Origin: Hyphomicrobiaceae bacterium
Lineage (GTDB): Bacteria; Pseudomonadota; Alphaproteobacteria; Rhizobiales; Hyphomicrobiaceae
Direction of reading: 5' to 3'
Assembly (NCBI GenBank): GCA_025359165.1
Contig: JANYHG010000185.1
Location: forward strand, 1-42,920
Length of the DNA: 42,920 bases
Below the pieces are notes generated by a model that was not told the origin of the DNA, searched no databases, and saw only the letters and a program-made list of their open reading frames with translations. A program made the position numbers and the translations under genes. Below, piece after piece: positions 10,483 to 18,543 of the stretch (position 1 is its first letter; every line of letters begins with the position of its first letter).

Positions 10483-10506
10483 CTTGTTGGTACACACACC
10501 AACAAG
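10483..10506. promoter_or_regulatory. Inverted repeat (CTTGTTGGT/ACCAACAAG), possible operator, in the leader of the barrel gene
   Basis: Perfect 9-bp arms at 10483-10491 and 10498-10506 flank an ACACAC loop, 41-64 bases upstream of the barrel-protein start. A third copy of the arm (ACCAACAAG) lies at 10562-10570. This arrangement suggests a repressor or activator site, or a leader RNA hairpin; no T run follows on the minus strand. Confidence 0.5.
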
Positions 10507-10723
10507 TTGAACCGTAAGCTTGAACGTGATCGGTGAATTTGGGCTATCAGCTGTTCGCAAAACCAACAAGTGATCCAACGCTGAAACTGTGAATTTGATT
10601 GATCAAATATTTACCTGTTGCGGCATTGCTACATTTTCGAGATTTGGTGCGGAAGGGAGAGGTCGCGCAGGTCGCATGCGGCGGAACTCGACTTGCTCAC
10701 GCGTCTCCGCTATCTCCCGTTCC

Positions 10724-12619
10724 ATGCTGCACATCAATGACATGACCTATCGCATCGAAGGGCGACCGATCCTCGACGGTGCCACCGTAGCGATCCCGAC
10801 AGGGCACAAGGTCGGCCTTGTCGGCCGCAACGGTACAGGCAAGACAACTCTGCTGCGGCTGATCATCGGCGAAATCGCGGCCGACGACGGGTCGATCACC
10901 ATGGCGCGCAACGCCAAGATCGGGCACGTCGCGCAGGAAGCGCCCGGCGGCGACGACAGCCTGCTGGCGTGGGTTTTGGCGGCCGACACTGAGCGTTCGG
11001 CGCTGCTGGTGGAAGCGGAAACCGCCACCGATCCAACGCGAATCTCGGATATTCAGATCCGCCTCAACGATATCGACGCCCACGCCGCCCCCGCGCGCGC
11101 CGCGACCATCCTGTCCGGCCTCGGCTTCGATGCGGAGGCGCAAGCCCGCTCGTGCCGCGAATTTTCGGGTGGCTGGCGCATGCGCGTGGCGTTGGCAGCG
11201 GTGTTGTTTCTAGAGCCGGAAGTGCTGCTGCTCGACGAGCCCACCAACTATCTCGATCTCGAGGGCACGCTGTGGCTGGAAAGCTATCTGAAGGCCTATC
11301 CGCACACCGTCCTCATGGTCAGCCACGATCGCGACCTGCTCAATCGTGCCGTCGGTTCGATCGTCCATCTCGAGCGCGGGAAGCTCACGCTCTACACTGG
11401 CGGATACGACGACTTCGAGGAGACCCGACGCGAGAAACAGCGGCTCGAGCTGAAGCTGAAGAAGAAGCAGGACGACAGCCGCAAGCACATGGAAGCGTTC
11501 ATTCTGCGCTTCAAAGCTAAGGCATCGAAGGCTGCACAGGCGCAGAGCCGCATCAAGGCGTTGGCGCGCATGCAGCCGATCGCCGATCAGATCGACGACA
11601 AAGTCTCGCCATTCATCTTTCCTGGGCCCAAGAAAGAGCTCGCCAGCCCGCTCATCCGCATCGAAGGCGCGGTGGCCGGTTACGATCCGCACAAGCCCAT
11701 CCTGCGCAATCTCAATCTGCGGATCGACCACGACGACCGCATCGCGTTGCTCGGGCAGAACGGCAACGGCAAATCGACCTTCGCGAAGCTGGTCGGCGGC
11801 AAGCTACCGCCCCTGTCGGGCGGCGTCTATGGCGTCAACAAGATCGATGTCGGCTACTTTGCGCAACATCAGCTCGACGAGCTCGATCCGCTCGAAACGC
11901 CCTATGCCTATATGGTCAAGATGATGCCGGACGGCTCGGAGTCGCAGCGGCGTGCCAAGCTTGGTGCCTACGGCTTCGGCGTTGAGAAGGCGCAGACCAA
12001 GTGCGGCAATCTCTCGGGCGGCGAGAAGGCGCGGCTGTTGCTGCTGCTGACGGCGTTTCATGGGCCACATCTCATAATTCTCGACGAGCCGACGAACCAT
12101 CTCGACATCGACAGCCGTGAAGCGCTGGTGCGGGCGCTCAACGAATATGACGGCGCGGTCATTCTCATCAGCCACGATCGGCATCTCGTCGACGCGGCCG
12201 CAGATCGGCTGTGGATCGTCAAGAACGGCACCGTGCAGGCCTACGACGGCGACATGGACAGCTACCGCACCGAGTTGCTGGCAGAGCGTGGCGGCAGGCC
12301 GATGCGCGGCGGCAAGCTGTCGGCAGCGGAAAAAGTTAACCGCGCCGAGGACCGGCGGCTTGCCGCCGAACGGAGAGCGGAAGTTGCGCCGCTGCGCAAG
12401 GCGATGCAGGCAGCCGAAGCGGCTGCGACGAAGCTCACGATGTTGCTCGCCAAGATCGATGCGGATCTCGCCGACCCCGACCTCTATAGCGACGCGGCGA
12501 AGGCGAAGCGGCTCACCTTCGAGCGCGGACAGCTGGCAAAAAAGCTCGAAACAGCAGAAGAAGCCTGGCTTGTCGCGACGGACACCTATGAGCGTGCACG
12601 CGCCTCGGCTGATGCCTGA
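10724..12619 (+). CDS. ABC-F family ATPase (Uup/YheS-like, ribosome-associated)
   Basis: 631 residues with two ABC ATPase domains and no membrane segments. Domain 1: Walker A G-R-N-G-T-G-K-T (34-41), signature F-S-G-G-W, Walker B V-L-L-L-D-E-P-T-N-Y-L-D. A basic interdomain linker follows (R-R-E-K-Q-R-L-E-L-K-L-K-K-K-Q-D-D). Domain 2: Walker A G-Q-N-G-N-G-K-S near residue 345, signature L-S-G-G-E-K, Walker B I-I-L-D-E-P-T-N-H-L-D. A C-terminal charged coiled coil (L-S-A-A-E-K... to the end) is of the Uup/YheS type. ABC-F proteins bind the ribosomal E site and rescue or modulate stalled translation; some give antibiotic resistance, but the linker here is ordinary. The start at MLHIND matches the family N-terminus; an upstream extension is open but lacks homology. 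Confidence 0.92.
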   Translation: MLHINDMTYRIEGRPILDGATVAIPTGHKVGLVGRNGTGKTTLLRLIIGEIAADDGSITMARNAKIGHVAQEAPGGDDSLLAWVLAADTERSALLVEAETATDPTRISDIQIRLNDIDAHAAPARAATILSGLGFDAEAQARSCREFSGGWRMRVALAAVLFLEPEVLLLDEPTNYLDLEGTLWLESYLKAYPHTVLMVSHDRDLLNRAVGSIVHLERGKLTLYTGGYDDFEETRREKQRLELKLKKKQDDSRKHMEAFILRFKAKASKAAQAQSRIKALARMQPIADQIDDKVSPFIFPGPKKELASPLIRIEGAVAGYDPHKPILRNLNLRIDHDDRIALLGQNGNGKSTFAKLVGGKLPPLSGGVYGVNKIDVGYFAQHQLDELDPLETPYAYMVKMMPDGSESQRRAKLGAYGFGVEKAQTKCGNLSGGEKARLLLLLTAFHGPHLIILDEPTNHLDIDSREALVRALNEYDGAVILISHDRHLVDAAADRLWIVKNGTVQAYDGDMDSYRTELLAERGGRPMRGGKLSAAEKVNRAEDRRLAAERRAEVAPLRKAMQAAEAAATKLTMLLAKIDADLADPDLYSDAAKAKRLTFERGQLAKKLETAEEAWLVATDTYERARASADA

Positions 12620-13010
12620 CGGCCACGGCCATCATTCCAATTGAACTCTGATGCGCAGAAATGTGTGCAGCGAATGCTACCAAATAGCGATCGCGAGACG
12701 TGGCTGTGCGCATCGTCGACAGATGCATGGACAGCGATGGGGCAATGACTCATGTTGAAAACAAGAGAGCCGGTCGCTGATCAGACAGCGGGGGCTGTTT
12801 TCCGAGGCATCGAGGGCTCCATGCCTCAGACGCGCGGCCGGCTCTCCCTTCCAATTGATTTTACCCTTTGGCGCACGTTGCTCATGGAGCATCGTCGCGG
12901 CCGTTGTGGTTTGAACATGGCGCGCATGGCCGCCGCTTGCGCCTTGCCAAGCTGATTTTAAAGCGCGAGGTTGCGGCGCGCAAAACAATCACACAGCGAG
13001 GCCACACCTT
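12620..13010. other. Intergenic region between the ABC-F and GST genes
   Basis: 391 bases without a believable protein gene. Its only conspicuous content is the multi-stem element at 12765-12846, listed as a candidate RNA. The remainder shows no tRNA or riboswitch that I recognise. Confidence 0.6.
12757..12850 (-). ncRNA. Candidate small structured RNA (three-way junction, ~90 nt)
   Basis: A perfect 9-bp outer stem (12765-12773 with 12838-12846) encloses two more perfect stems: a 7-bp stem (12804-12810 with 12821-12827) and a 5-bp stem (12785-12789 with 12794-12798). The last can be replaced by an alternative 5-bp stem (12775-12779 with 12786-12790). On the minus strand, TAAAAT at 12863-12858 would place a transcription start at about 12850, right at the outer stem, and the outer stem is followed by TTGTTTTC, like a terminator tail. 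It matches no RNA family I can name. Alternatives are a bidirectional terminator of the ABC-F gene or a plus-strand leader of the GST gene. Confidence 0.4.
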
Positions 13011-13619
13011 ATGAAACTTCTGTCCAGTCCAGCATCGCCGTTCGGTCGCAAGGTCAAGATGGCGATCCTGATGAAAAATCTGAAAGACAAAGTCGAGATC
13101 ACCACGGTCGATGCCACCAAGGGCGACGCGACGCTGTCGGCGGCAAATCCGATGGGGCGAATTCCCGTGCTCGTCGCGGAAAACGGCCAGGTGATCCACG
13201 ACAGCCAAGTCATCTGCGAATATCTGGATACGGTCGGCACCGGCCCAGCATTATTTCCGGCGAACGGTCCGGCGCGCTGGGATACGCTGACGCGGGCATC
13301 ACTGGCCGACGGGATCATCGAGGCTGCCTTGCTGATGGTCTACGAGGGCCGCTATCGCCCCGAGAACATGAAAGTGCAGAGCTGGCTGGATCGGCAAGCG
13401 AGCAAGATCCACACGTCGCTGGCGATGATCGACAAGGCACCGCCGACGTGGGCTGCGGCACCAGACTATGGCCACCTTACCCTTGCTGCGGCGCTCGGCT
13501 ATCTCGACTTCCGTCATCCCGGGATCTGGCGCGACAAGTACCCGAAACTGGTGGCGTGGCTGGATACATTCGCCAAGACCGTGCCTGCATTCGAAGCCAG
13601 CAAGCCGCCTGCGGCGTAA
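13011..13619 (+). CDS. Glutathione S-transferase family protein
   Basis: 202 residues. The N-terminal thioredoxin-like domain begins M-K-L-L-S-S-P-A-S-P-F-G-R-K-V-K, where a serine near residue 9-12 occupies the catalytic position, and contains the cis-proline/glutathione-binding segment N-P-M-G-R-I-P-V-L and the D-S-Q-V-I-C-E-Y-L helix. The C-terminal all-helical domain includes the conserved D-Y-G-H-L-T-L-A-A-A-L-G-Y-L-D capping motif. Bacterial GSTs of this short type detoxify electrophiles or act as peroxidases and isomerases. The substrate is unknown. It appears monocistronic, with a hairpin downstream at 13657. Start ATG follows a weak GAGG-like site. Confidence 0.88.
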   Translation: MKLLSSPASPFGRKVKMAILMKNLKDKVEITTVDATKGDATLSAANPMGRIPVLVAENGQVIHDSQVICEYLDTVGTGPALFPANGPARWDTLTRASLADGIIEAALLMVYEGRYRPENMKVQSWLDRQASKIHTSLAMIDKAPPTWAAAPDYGHLTLAAALGYLDFRHPGIWRDKYPKLVAWLDTFAKTVPAFEASKPPAA

Positions 13620-14101
13620 TGTTTTGCGCTTAAGCAGTTGAATTTTAACGATATATGTGCGCGATCTCGGTCGAGGTCGCGCACGCAATATTTTCTATCA
13701 AAAATTTTTCATATACTTCATATAATCAATTTAAATGCCTCAGCTAGTGGAATTTAATTTTTTCTTATGTCATGCTGTTTTTGCAATGTTGTTGTTTTTA
13801 TGTCATCTTAGTTCGTAGCTGGTAGTTCCTAGCTGTAAGTGATCATCCCCCTTTTATTTCACGCGTCCTATTTCTGACAGATCGGATTTTGTGTCCGATC
13901 ACCATCGTCAATGCGCATTGAACTGCGGCAGGCTATTCTGAGGCCAATTGAATTGATTTCCGGCGCAACCTGAAGTGCGCGCTCGTTCACGAGCGGGAAA
14001 TCTCCTGCCGTTCGGGTCTGCTCTGTCGTCAGGGCGGTCTACATTAGCAATCGGCTGTCGATTTTGGCCACCTATTGCTGTTTCCAGCGGGAGTTCGAGT
14101 C
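13620..14101. other. AT-rich intergenic region upstream of the coiled-coil gene cluster
   Basis: 482 bases with no gene. The part from about 13690 to 13830 is strikingly AT-rich compared with the surrounding DNA, and contains two direct copies of TTATGTCAT (13765 and 13798). It is the likely promoter region of the coiled-coil/peptidoglycan-binding cluster. Confidence 0.6.
13657..13684 (+). terminator. Probable terminator after the GST gene
   Basis: GTGCGCGA (13657-13664) pairs with TCGCGCAC (13677-13684), with CTCG/CGAG continuing the stem, 38 bases after the GST stop. An AT-rich stretch with TTTTCT follows six bases later rather than immediately, so it is an imperfect terminator. Confidence 0.55.
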
Positions 14102-14647
14102 ATGGAAGGTATTCTCGAGTTATTTGCGGCGTATCCGATTTTCCTGGCGCTCGTCGTAATCGTATTATTATCGCCGTTCATCCTGCGTTACTGGCAGAAA
14201 GCGCAGCCGTTCTCGGTGCGAGAAAAATTGAAAGAGCTCGGTGAACACATCACCAAGATCGAGAAGGAAAACGATAGTCTCGCGCAGACCATCGACGATC
14301 TGAAAAAGGATATGGTCAAGCGCATGGATAGTGTCGATGCAAGCCTCAAGCAGCTGACCGAAAACTTCGGTGACGTGAAGAAAGAAACAAATGTCATCGA
14401 GAAGCACGTAGACGATCTCGAGGTGAAGACCGACGTGGCGACGACGAAGGTCGATGCGATCAGACATCAGGTGGACGTCGACTTGACCGAACTGCGCCGC
14501 ATCGACGGTCAAATAAAAGATAGCCTGACCAAAGTCGACCAGAACGCCCGGCAGATCGAGTATCTGGCGCATGAGGTGCGCGATCTCGAACACGAGGTGA
14601 ACGGTTCCGGCCGGAAGCGTCGCGACTACGAGCTTCGACCGGAGTAA
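14102..14647 (+). CDS. Membrane-anchored coiled-coil protein of unknown function (first of two tandem paralogues)
   Basis: 181 residues, not recognised as a named family. An N-terminal membrane helix (about residues 7-27, I-F-L-A-L-V-V-I-V-L-L-S-P-F-I-L) is followed by a continuous, highly charged coiled coil (about 40-170) rich in D-D-L, K-K-D, V-D-x-L heptads, and a basic C-terminus. The segment running from S-L-K-Q-L-T to L-E-H-E-V aligns without gaps over about 85 residues with the next gene's product, so the two arose by duplication. The ATG at 14102 has GGGAG eight bases upstream; a longer frame from 14075 lacks a ribosome site. The helix orientation, and so the side on which the coil lies, cannot be decided by eye. 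Confidence 0.8.
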   Translation: MEGILELFAAYPIFLALVVIVLLSPFILRYWQKAQPFSVREKLKELGEHITKIEKENDSLAQTIDDLKKDMVKRMDSVDASLKQLTENFGDVKKETNVIEKHVDDLEVKTDVATTKVDAIRHQVDVDLTELRRIDGQIKDSLTKVDQNARQIEYLAHEVRDLEHEVNGSGRKRRDYELRPE

Positions 14648-14842
14648 ACGACGAGCGTCGGCACCGCGCGCCGCCTGATCCGTTTCGGTGGATCTGCATA
14701 CTGCAATGCTCTGATAGAACTCTTCGACGCGCATCGATCGTGTCGAGCGGCACCGCATTATCTTGCTGCGGCTTTATGCGGGCAAACCCGGTCAGGCAGA
14801 CCACCAATCAAAAGTTCGATCGTTCCTTTTGGAGGCTAAGTC

Positions 14843-15967
14843 ATGTTTCTGTTGGATTTACTGAGTGAAGCCGCGTTTGGTGCCATGGTCGTCGTGTTCG
14901 GGCTGACGATCGCGTTCATATGGGCCTGGAACAATTGGTTGTCGGCCGATCTGCAGGAGATGCTGCAGGACTTCGCGCGCCGGGTGACGGGTATCGAGCG
15001 GACGTCCACCAGCCTGGTCAAGGGTTTCCGCGATGTCGACACGAGTTTCCGTGCGCGGCTCGATCTGTTCGAAACCAATCTCAAGAAGCTGAACGGGGAT
15101 CTCGGCGACGTGCGTCGCGAGGCCCATAGCATCGAGAAGCAGGTCGACAAGCTCGATACGAAGACCACGGTCACCGTGTCGAAAGTCGAAGCGGTCGAAA
15201 AGGAGGTCAATACCGAGGCCAGCGAGGTCAAACGTATCGACGATCAAATTCAGACCACGACGACGAAGATCAACTGCTATCAGCGTCAAATCCAAGATCT
15301 CGAGCGTGAAGTGCATGCGCTGGAGTTGCGGCGGGTAAATTACCAGCTCAAAGCGAGTATCGGATTATTGTCGAGTAATTCGCGCAAAATCCATGCCATT
15401 GGGCACGAGGTCAAGGGATTGAAGGGCCTGGAGAGCTTTGATCGGGTCGAGATTTCACGGATCTCCGGTCAGGTCGAACAAAGTGTGCGGCAACTGGAGC
15501 ATCTCGAGCACGAGGTCCACCACGGGCACAACGGTCATCACGGGCCGCATCATGGCTATCCTAATGGCAAAATTCATCTCGATCACGGTGGCAAGGTCGA
15601 TGCCGAGCTGCGGAGCGCTTACCGCAAAATCGAGAAGTTGATGGATGAGACCATCGCCATCGAGATCGGTCCCGACCTCATCTTCACGTCAGGACGTCAC
15701 GGCGTTGCCGCCGCGCAGGAGTACGAAGAGCACTATCGCAAACTGATCGAGCTGGCTCAGTACATCTACAACGACATCAAAAAGTACCTGCCGCGCGCGG
15801 CCATCAACGCGATGGAGGTTGAAGAGGAACAGCTCGATTGGGCGCGCGGAGAGCTATTCACGAATTCGGGCAGCAGCGAAGCCGTCAAATCTTATCACAT
15901 GCAGGTCAAGACATACCTGATCAAGCTGAAGGACGTCGTTTCGAAATGCCTGCATGCCATCGCATGA
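14843..15967 (+). CDS. Membrane-anchored coiled-coil protein with His-rich linker, unknown function (second paralogue)
   Basis: 374 residues. A membrane helix at about 11-30 (A-A-F-G-A-M-V-V-V-F-G-L-T-I-A-F) is followed by a long coiled coil (about 35-225) whose middle is homologous to the preceding protein: shared G-D-V-[KR]-[KR]-E, I-E-K-x-V-D-x-L, K-T-x-V, K-V-x-A, R-I-D-x-Q-I, R-Q-I-x-x-L and E-V-x-x-L-E positions. Then comes a histidine/glycine-rich linker (226-249, ten histidines) and a separate helical C-terminal domain (250-374) absent from the first paralogue, with an E-Y-E-E-H-Y-R-K-L-I-E-L segment. GGAGG stands seven bases before the ATG. The His-rich stretch could bind metal. I know of no named family for the whole protein. 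Confidence 0.82.
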   Translation: MFLLDLLSEAAFGAMVVVFGLTIAFIWAWNNWLSADLQEMLQDFARRVTGIERTSTSLVKGFRDVDTSFRARLDLFETNLKKLNGDLGDVRREAHSIEKQVDKLDTKTTVTVSKVEAVEKEVNTEASEVKRIDDQIQTTTTKINCYQRQIQDLEREVHALELRRVNYQLKASIGLLSSNSRKIHAIGHEVKGLKGLESFDRVEISRISGQVEQSVRQLEHLEHEVHHGHNGHHGPHHGYPNGKIHLDHGGKVDAELRSAYRKIEKLMDETIAIEIGPDLIFTSGRHGVAAAQEYEEHYRKLIELAQYIYNDIKKYLPRAAINAMEVEEEQLDWARGELFTNSGSSEAVKSYHMQVKTYLIKLKDVVSKCLHAIA

Positions 15968-16009
15968 TCGCAAGTCATTCAGTGTTCCGATGCCGAGGAG
16001 TTTGTAGCC

Positions 16010-16600
16010 ATGTCTGGTTTTATTCGACGCATTTTTATTGCGACTTTGTCGGTTCTTGTTTTCGGCGGTTCTGCAGCCGCACAATTATCGACGCAGTGCG
16101 GAGATTCGATCTCTATCAATGGACCCACCGCGCTGAAAGACGATCGCGCCTATGCAAAGGCGGTCGACGCATGGCGCGCGCAGGCAATAACAAAATATGG
16201 TATCTATTATGGCGATGAAAAATTAGCCAGATATACGACTGCTGCCGGGACCGAGGGCACCGGTCTCGAAAAACTGCATTGCGGGCGTACCATTGTTGGT
16301 CTGTATCAGTGTGAAGTGCGCGGGCGCCCGTGTCCGGCAAGCAAAGGCGAGGTCGCTGTGCTGCCACCGGAAATAGGCGACCGATGCCGGTTCGTGGAGC
16401 CGCCGTGCAATACCCTGGTCATTTGGGTCCAGCATCGGCTGAACAGACTGGGTGCGCGGATCACCGAGGACGGTCGTGAGGGCGAGGAAACGCGCGATGC
16501 GATCCGTTGGCTGAAAAGCCGTAACGGATTGCGGCCTGTCAACAGTCAGATCGACGAGCCATTCCTGGAACTGCTGCGGACGCGGCTCGCCGCGAACTGA
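16010..16600 (+). CDS. Exported six-cysteine protein with peptidoglycan-binding-like C-terminus
   Basis: 196 residues. A signal peptide (basic N-terminus, hydrophobic core to about residue 20, S-A-A-A-Q) suggests cleavage near residue 24. The mature part has exactly six cysteines (30, 91, 101, 108, 126, 133), an even number fitting three disulfides in the periplasm. The region 136-190 (V-Q-H-R-L-N-R-L-G... E-E-T-R-D-A-I-R-W-L-K-S-R-N-G-L) has the pattern of a PG_binding_1 repeat: a helix, a turn with acidic/G residues, then 'T-x-x-A-I-x-x-[FL]-[QK]'. GAGGAG precedes the start by nine bases. It follows the second coiled-coil gene by 42 bases, so the three genes look like one unit. The peptidoglycan-binding assignment is an inference from pattern. 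Confidence 0.78.
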   Translation: MSGFIRRIFIATLSVLVFGGSAAAQLSTQCGDSISINGPTALKDDRAYAKAVDAWRAQAITKYGIYYGDEKLARYTTAAGTEGTGLEKLHCGRTIVGLYQCEVRGRPCPASKGEVAVLPPEIGDRCRFVEPPCNTLVIWVQHRLNRLGARITEDGREGEETRDAIRWLKSRNGLRPVNSQIDEPFLELLRTRLAAN

Positions 16601-16652
16601 CGGTCTGCTGCGAATTCGATTTCGCTCACACGATCATAAGCACTCGACAGCT

Positions 16653-16685
16653 GTGTCACGCCGTTGGAAGCCAGCGGCGTGACAC
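16653..16685. terminator. Hairpin between convergent genes, probable bidirectional terminator
   Basis: A perfect 11-bp inverted repeat (GTGTCACGCCG at 16653-16663, its complement at 16675-16685) with an 11-base loop lies between the end of the exported protein gene and the end of the cupin gene, overlapping the last codons of the cupin. T-rich tails are weak on both sides. Confidence 0.6.
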
Positions 16686-17042
16686 TTCGTTCGGGTTGTC
16701 GAACGAGGCCTCGAACGACGACGACGCAAGTGTTGCCTGCACATGCAGGACGCCGGTTCCGGTATTGGTGAAACCGTGTTTGCGACCGGGCGGCACCACG
16801 ATCGATTGACCTGTCGTCAGCGGCGTATGTTCGCTGCCGATCCACACGTCGGCGGTGCCGTCGAGGATCGTGAGAACTTCTTCGACAGCGTGCAGATGCG
16901 TGGGAGCGCCGCGCCCCGGTTCGCACCACTGCTGAAAAATGCACAGTTGAACCGAGCCGGTGAGCGCGGACACCTGCATGCGTGTGAGCACGCCGGCGCG
17001 CCACTCCTCTTTCGGCTGAGTCGCATGATCGAGACTGCGCAT
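16656..17042 (-). CDS. Single-domain cupin protein
   Basis: 128 residues, the length of one cupin barrel. Cupin motif 1 appears as G-R-G-A-P-T-H-L-H-A-V-E-E-V-L-T-I-L-D-G (metal ligands His49, His51, Glu55) and motif 2 as P-P-G-R-K-H-G-F-T-N-T-G (His89), so a divalent metal site is intact. Small cupins of this kind include dioxygenases, isomerases and sugar-binding or regulatory proteins, and nothing nearby narrows this down. It is transcribed alone, divergently from the small tail-anchored protein gene. Confidence 0.85.
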   Translation of the reverse strand: MRSLDHATQPKEEWRAGVLTRMQVSALTGSVQLCIFQQWCEPGRGAPTHLHAVEEVLTILDGTADVWIGSEHTPLTTGQSIVVPPGRKHGFTNTGTGVLHVQATLASSSFEASFDNPNEVSRRWLPTA

Positions 17043-17238
17043 GTGTTTGCCCCTGGCAGCTTTCGAAAGGCGCTGAGACGACCTTCTCGATGGTACATAT
17101 TGCGAAATTTGGCCCGTTGGAACCGTTCGGCCGCATTTTGTTCGGCTTCAGTTTTTCGCCTGTCGGAACCAATGATAGCTACATCCCATTCTTCTTGGTG
17201 GAATTCATCTCGCACCAGAAATCCGGGCAGCAGCAGAA

Positions 17239-17520
17239 ATGGAACCAGATAGAAACGCCGCTCAGTTGAAGCACGACATCGACAGCGGCAAAACCGGCGA
17301 CAAGGTTGATGCTTTCGACCCCGCTGCAGCGCCGCTCGGCACCGACGACGAAGCTGCGGGAACACATCCACAAAGTCAGCCGATGAAAGATCAGTTGCCT
17401 ATTAAACCCGAACCGGGCCGGTCGACGAACAGCTCCGATCATTCAACCGTTCTCATGTACGGAGCCATTGTTTTTGGAATTGCTGCAACGTTGATCGGCA
17501 CAATTTATCTGGTCCGTTGA
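17239..17520 (+). CDS. Small tail-anchored protein of unknown function
   Basis: 93 residues. A hydrophilic, acidic, low-complexity N-terminus (residues 1-65, [23 protein letters not shown]...) ends in a single membrane helix (about 72-92, [22 protein letters not shown]). The sequence [27 protein letters not shown] resembles short hypothetical proteins I associate with Bradyrhizobium-like genomes, but I know no function. The ATG follows GCAGCAG, a poor ribosome site. It stands 224 bases upstream of pyrH, where rpsB and tsf would be expected in many bacteria. Confidence 0.7.
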   Translation: MEPDRNAAQLKHDIDSGKTGDKVDAFDPAAAPLGTDDEAAGTHPQSQPMKDQLPIKPEPGRSTNSSDHSTVLMYGAIVFGIAATLIGTIYLVR

Positions 17521-17744
17521 TCAAGTCCAAAACGCTCGGCCTGAAGCGGGTTTCGCGGCAGACGCGTATCGCGCGCACCTTTTCCCCTGGAAGCAAATCT
17601 TCAATCGCGCGGCGTGGTCTGCGGCGGTGCGGGCCGATCATTTCGAGTTCCGCGCTCCATACCCCCTCCCGCTTCGCTCAGCTAAGGGCTAAACGGAGGG
17701 CAGATTCGCTCTGCCTCATGATCTTGCCCCGCCGGAGAAGCTGC

Positions 17745-18485
17745 ATGCCCCTCAAATCGTCGCCGTCGATGGGTGGACTGAAATACAAGCGCGTTCTCCT
17801 GAAATTGTCGGGCGAGGCGCTGATGGGCAAGACCGGGTACGGCATCGATATGCCGACGGTGATGGGCTTGGCCAACGCGATAAAGGAGGCCATGGCAAGT
17901 GGGCTCGAGTTGGGGCTGGTGATCGGTGGCGGCAATATTTTTCGCGGACTGCAGGGGGCCGCCAAGGGCATGGACCGGGCCTCCGGCGATTACATGGGGA
18001 TGTTGGCCACCGTCATGAATGCGCTGGCGTTTCAAAATGCGCTGGAGCAAATCGGGGTCAAGTCGCGAGTTTTGTCGGCCATTCCGATGCCGACGGTGTG
18101 CGAAGCCTATGTTCGTTCAAAAGCGTTGCACCATCTGGAGGAGCGGCGGGTGGTCATTTTTGCTGCCGGCACTGGTAACCCCTTTTTCACGACCGACACG
18201 ACGGCTGCCTTGCGGGCGGCCGAAATGAGCTGTGAAGTCATTCTCAAAGCCACGCAGGTCGACGGTGTCTATACGGCGGACCCCAACAAAGACCCCAAGG
18301 CGACCCGCTATGACCGGGTTAGTTACGCGGAAGTTTTAGCCAAAGACCTCAAGGTGATGGACGGGGCCGCGATCGCGCTTGCCCGCGACAACAGTATTCC
18401 GGTAATTGTGTTCTCAATCGACGACCCGGCTAATCTCGGCCGCGTGTTACGCGGTGCGGCCACGTGTACGACCGTCACCGTTTGA
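17745..18485 (+). CDS. pyrH: Uridylate kinase (UMP kinase)
   Basis: 246 residues of the amino-acid-kinase fold, the bacterial hexameric UMP kinase that phosphorylates UMP to UDP with ATP in pyrimidine nucleotide synthesis. Visible marks are [13 protein letters not shown] (ATP site), [42 protein letters not shown] and the C-terminal G-V-Y-T-A-D-P. The start at M-P-L-K has GGAG eight bases before it. It heads the core block and is followed after 58 bases by frr. Unlike many genomes, rpsB-tsf do not precede it. Confidence 0.97.
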   Translation: MPLKSSPSMGGLKYKRVLLKLSGEALMGKTGYGIDMPTVMGLANAIKEAMASGLELGLVIGGGNIFRGLQGAAKGMDRASGDYMGMLATVMNALAFQNALEQIGVKSRVLSAIPMPTVCEAYVRSKALHHLEERRVVIFAAGTGNPFFTTDTTAALRAAEMSCEVILKATQVDGVYTADPNKDPKATRYDRVSYAEVLAKDLKVMDGAAIALARDNSIPVIVFSIDDPANLGRVLRGAATCTTVTV

Positions 18486-18543
18486 CGGTGTAGGCTGGCC
18501 GAAGTGCCGTTTTCAGGTCAAGTTCAATCAGGTGGATGGTGCG

